The notes beneath the pieces are model-generated. The model searched no databases, was not told the DNA's origin, and saw nothing but the letters and a program-made list of their open reading frames with translations. From assembly GCA_913046155.1 (NCBI GenBank), contig CAJWRY010000010.1:1-23084 (forward strand): a stretch of DNA of 23,084 nt, given 5' to 3'. Numbering within the stretch: position 1 is the first letter of the stretch; the number at the start of each line of letters is the position of its first letter. A program made the translations under genes and the position numbers. Below are positions 22,229 through 23,084 of the stretch, one piece after another. This DNA is from an uncultured Candidatus Nemicrothrix sp. Its GTDB lineage: Bacteria; Actinomycetota; Acidimicrobiia; Acidimicrobiales; UBA8592.

Positions 22229-23084
22229 ATGAGTGAAACAAAATCACCGGACCGAAATCTAGCCATGGAGCTCGTACGAGTAACTGAAGCTGCTGCAATG
22301 GCTGCGGCTAGATGGATGGGAAGAGGAGACAAAGAGGGCGCAGATGACGCCGCAGTAAATGCCATGCGATTTGTCCTCCGGAGCGTAAATATGGATGGGG
22401 TTGTCATTATTGGTGAGGGAGAGAAGGATGAAGCTCCGATGCTTTACAATGGCGAAAAAGTTGGGAATGGCTCCTCTCCTAAGTGCGATGTTGCTGTAGA
22501 CCCCATCGATGGGACAACTCTCACATCACTTGGAAGAGGCAATGCTATAGCTGTACTAGCAGTTGGCGAAGAAGGAACTATGTTTGACCCCGGACCTTGC
22601 GTCTATATGGAGAAGATCGCTGTAGGCCCGTCAGCGAAAGGACTTGTTGACATTAACGTATCGCCTACAGAAAATTTAAACGCCATAGCAGCAGCAAAAG
22701 GAGAATCAGTTCGAGATTTAACTGCTGTTGTCCTTGATCGACCTAGACACAACGACTTAGTATCAGAGCTCCGCGAAGCTGGAGCTAGAATACGGTTAAT
22801 ACCAGATGGGGATGTCGCTGGAGCAATATCAACCGCATGGCCTGAATCAGGAGCTGATATTTTATTTGGAATCGGCGGAACCCCTGAAGGCGTTATAGCA
22901 GCCGCAGCACTTAAATGTATGGGCGGAGACCTTCAAGGTAAACTTTGGCCAAGAAATGACGAGGAACGAGCTCTAGCAATTGCAGAGGGATATGACCTTG
23001 ATAAGACTCTTACCGTAGATGACCTAGTAAGTGGGGACAACTGTTTCTTCGCTGCAACTGGCATAACTGATGGAGATTTACTTC
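22229..23084 (+). CDS. glpX: Class II fructose-1,6-bisphosphatase, partial (N-terminal 285 residues)
   Basis: Hydrolyses fructose 1,6-bisphosphate to fructose 6-phosphate in gluconeogenesis, metal-dependent. The gene runs off the right edge; about 285 of the usual 320-340 residues are present. Seen: NLAMELVRVTEAAAMAAARWMGRGDKEGADDAAV, the conserved GlpX N-terminus; DGVVIIGEGEKDEAPMLY with metal ligands; VAVDPIDGTTLTSLGRGNAIAVLA, the lithium-sensitive phosphatase motif; VLDRPRH; LIPDGDVAGAI; and GIGGTPEGVIAAAALKCMGG. GlpX is the main or only FBPase in many actinobacteria. A clear promoter and a GGAG site precede the ATG. Divergent from the J-domain gene. The same fold can act on sedoheptulose bisphosphate, but the actinobacterial context favours FBPase. 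Confidence 0.95.
   Translation, partial: MSETKSPDRNLAMELVRVTEAAAMAAARWMGRGDKEGADDAAVNAMRFVLRSVNMDGVVIIGEGEKDEAPMLYNGEKVGNGSSPKCDVAVDPIDGTTLTSLGRGNAIAVLAVGEEGTMFDPGPCVYMEKIAVGPSAKGLVDINVSPTENLNAIAAAKGESVRDLTAVVLDRPRHNDLVSELREAGARIRLIPDGDVAGAISTAWPESGADILFGIGGTPEGVIAAAALKCMGGDLQGKLWPRNDEERALAIAEGYDLDKTLTVDDLVSGDNCFFAATGITDGDLL

Noticed and set aside
22120..22407. 95-residue minus-strand frame over the start of glpX
   Set aside because: Antisense to the unmistakable GlpX N-terminus and to the intergenic promoter region; Ala/Ser-rich shadow translation.
1..23084. Mobile elements, CRISPR arrays, tRNA or rRNA genes
   Set aside because: No transposase or integrase motifs, no regularly spaced repeats, and no cloverleaf or rRNA signatures were recognised while reading both strands; a tRNAscan or Rfam run could still reveal a small RNA in the intergenic gaps.

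Overview
This window reads as a chromosomal segment of an uncultured actinobacterium, most likely of the Acidimicrobiia type and plausibly aquatic. The grounds are a PASTA-domain Ser/Thr-kinase-like receptor, a MurA with Asp instead of Cys in the active site (as in mycobacteria), a class II GlpX fructose-1,6-bisphosphatase, mycobacterium-like sulfatase architecture, and many transcription units whose -10-like box sits 6-8 nt before the start codon (leaderless style). The DNA is moderately AT-rich and gene-dense, with no mobile elements, rRNA, tRNA or CRISPR seen. The taxonomic call is inference from gene content.

Layout. (1) 1-4192, minus strand: an accessory catabolic operon, tetR - arylsulfatase - metallo-beta-lactamase-fold hydrolase - haloalkane dehalogenase (cut by the window start). 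A strong palindromic operator lies upstream of tetR. (2) 4274-10861, minus strand: PASTA pseudokinase - gatC - gatA - gatB - phosphopantetheinyl transferase - family 2 glycosyltransferase. (3) 10943-15040: a small anchored protein of unknown function (+), HAD phosphatase and ligA (-), and a six-helix membrane protein of unknown function (+). (4) 15035-17232, minus strand: cysteine desulfurase - mnmA, the sulfur relay for tRNA 2-thiouridine. (5) 17330-17961, plus strand: an SRPBCC protein and a 39-residue membrane peptide. (6) murA (-) and an MFS transporter with an unusual N-terminal cytoplasmic domain (+). (7) A J-domain protein and an alpha/beta hydrolase (-), divergent from glpX (+), which runs off the right edge.

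How the genes fit together. The housekeeping part covers indirect aminoacylation of tRNA-Gln/Asn (GatCAB), tRNA thiolation (desulfurase + MnmA), replication and repair (LigA), cell wall precursor synthesis and wall sensing (MurA, PASTA protein), and gluconeogenesis (GlpX). The accessory part is the TetR-led operon, whose enzymes would remove sulfate and halide from organic substrates. Convergent genes end within 0-6 bp of each other or overlap, and no clear intrinsic terminators are seen.

Most notable: the regulated sulfatase/MBL/dehalogenase operon; the wall-sensor kinase that has lost its catalytic Asp; the recurring leaderless promoter geometry; and a mirrored -35 repeat shared by the glpX and J-domain promoters.
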